NCBI GenBank assembly: GCA_905236305.1 | Contig: CAJOPB010000158.1 | Location: 1-32,090, forward strand | Origin: an uncultured Oscillospiraceae bacterium | GTDB lineage: Bacteria; Bacillota; Clostridia; Oscillospirales; Oscillospiraceae | Length of the DNA: 32,090 nt | Reading direction: 5' to 3' | Shown: positions 31,967 through 32,090 of the stretch, one piece after another | How the letters are laid out: each line of letters opens with the position of its first letter | How positions within the stretch are numbered: position 1 is the first letter of the stretch | Translations under genes and position numbers: made by a program | Notes under the pieces: generated by a model | The model's input: the letters and a program-made list of their open reading frames with translations, nothing else | Told to the model about the DNA's origin: nothing | Database searches by the model: none

Positions 31967-32056
31967 ATATAAGGCGTGAATATGACTGGGTTCATGTTCT
32001 TTCGGCTTATAGAACATTTTGATAATAAACCGGAATATAACAGACTCCTGGACCAA
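31967..32056 (-). pseudogene. Truncated DUF4160-like N-terminus
   Basis: Read on the minus strand from a TTG at 32056, the first 30 residues (VIFRFIIKMFYKPKEHEPSH then IHALY) match the N-terminal pattern of DUF4160 proteins, which have a PPHxHAxY-like motif. After HALY the similarity stops, where the family continues with a Gly-Glu-Tyr-type strand. The frame runs on open to 31778 only because it reads through the yebC tail region backwards. DUF4160 genes often sit beside DUF2442 genes in presumed toxin-antitoxin pairs. Recognition is from memory of the motif. Confidence 0.55.
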
Positions 32057-32063
32057 TATCCGC

Positions 32064-32090
32064 CTACTCCGCGTCCTCCCAGTTGTGCCA
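32064..32090 (-). pseudogene. Inverted fragment coding for a YebC-type C-terminus (cut by window end)
   Basis: On the minus strand the last 27 bases read Trp-His-Asn-Trp-Glu-Asp-Ala-Glu-stop (stop at 32066-32064). YebC proteins of Clostridia commonly end in a (V)WHNWE-type sequence, the very part missing from the gene at 31152. It ends seven bases before the DUF4160-like start, so in another arrangement yebC would be followed directly by that gene. Confidence 0.7.

Overview
The window looks like chromosomal DNA of a fairly GC-rich, Gram-positive, spore-forming-lineage member of the Clostridia. It is most like the Oscillospirales/Oscillospiraceae, although this is inference from gene content and order and no search was run. 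Supporting points are the IspH-ribosomal protein S1 fusion, the yicC-remA-gmk-rpoZ-priA-def-fmt-rsmB-rlmN-PP2C-PASTA kinase-rsgA order typical of Firmicutes, a DUF3343/cysteine desulfurase pair, a CdaA/CdaR pair and a SpoIVFA/SpoIVFB-like metalloprotease pair. No rRNA, tRNA, CRISPR array, phage gene or full transposase gene was seen.

Layout. Positions 1-171 hold the end of a small repeat element. 172-4941 (+) carries cmk, the ispH-rpsA fusion, carD, ispD and ispF, so three MEP isoprenoid genes sit among core functions. 4950-5113 is a miniature inverted-repeat element with a TA duplication. It lies between ispF and a strong terminator at 5130-5166, and is followed by about 230 bases of hairpin-rich DNA. 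5410-6779 (+) is a DUF3343 Se/S-carrier-like protein with a class V cysteine desulfurase. From a good promoter at 6797-6825 a long (+) run extends to 21028: cdaA, cdaR, yicC, remA, gmk, rpoZ, priA, def, fmt, rsmB, rlmN, a PP2C phosphatase, a PASTA kinase and rsgA. This joins c-di-AMP synthesis, RNA turnover, replication restart, N-terminal formyl-Met handling, rRNA modification, Ser/Thr phosphorylation and ribosome assembly.

The strand then switches. 21178-27076 (-) is an ABC importer cassette (solute-binding lipoprotein, fused 12-TM permease, ATPase with a large insertion), preceded by an unrecognised 242-aa protein. It converges on rsgA at a long hairpin terminator. 27230-29598 (-) contains a free-standing prolyl-tRNA editing protein, a 181-base inverted-repeat element, an M50 intramembrane protease and an M23/LytM protein. 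A divergent (+) sugar-kinase-like gene (NahK type) follows, then yebC.

The most unusual spot is the right end. yebC loses its normal C-terminus after about residue 222, and a stretch coding for Trp-His-Asn-Trp-Glu-Asp-Ala-Glu-stop, the kind of ending expected for YebC, lies inverted at the last 27 bases. It is preceded there by a truncated DUF4160-like start, also inverted. Either the DNA has been inverted within yebC (possibly an invertible segment) or the contig end is chimeric. Other items worth checking are two related miniature elements with different terminal repeats, the 120-residue insertion in the ABC ATPase, and several large hairpins in leaders.
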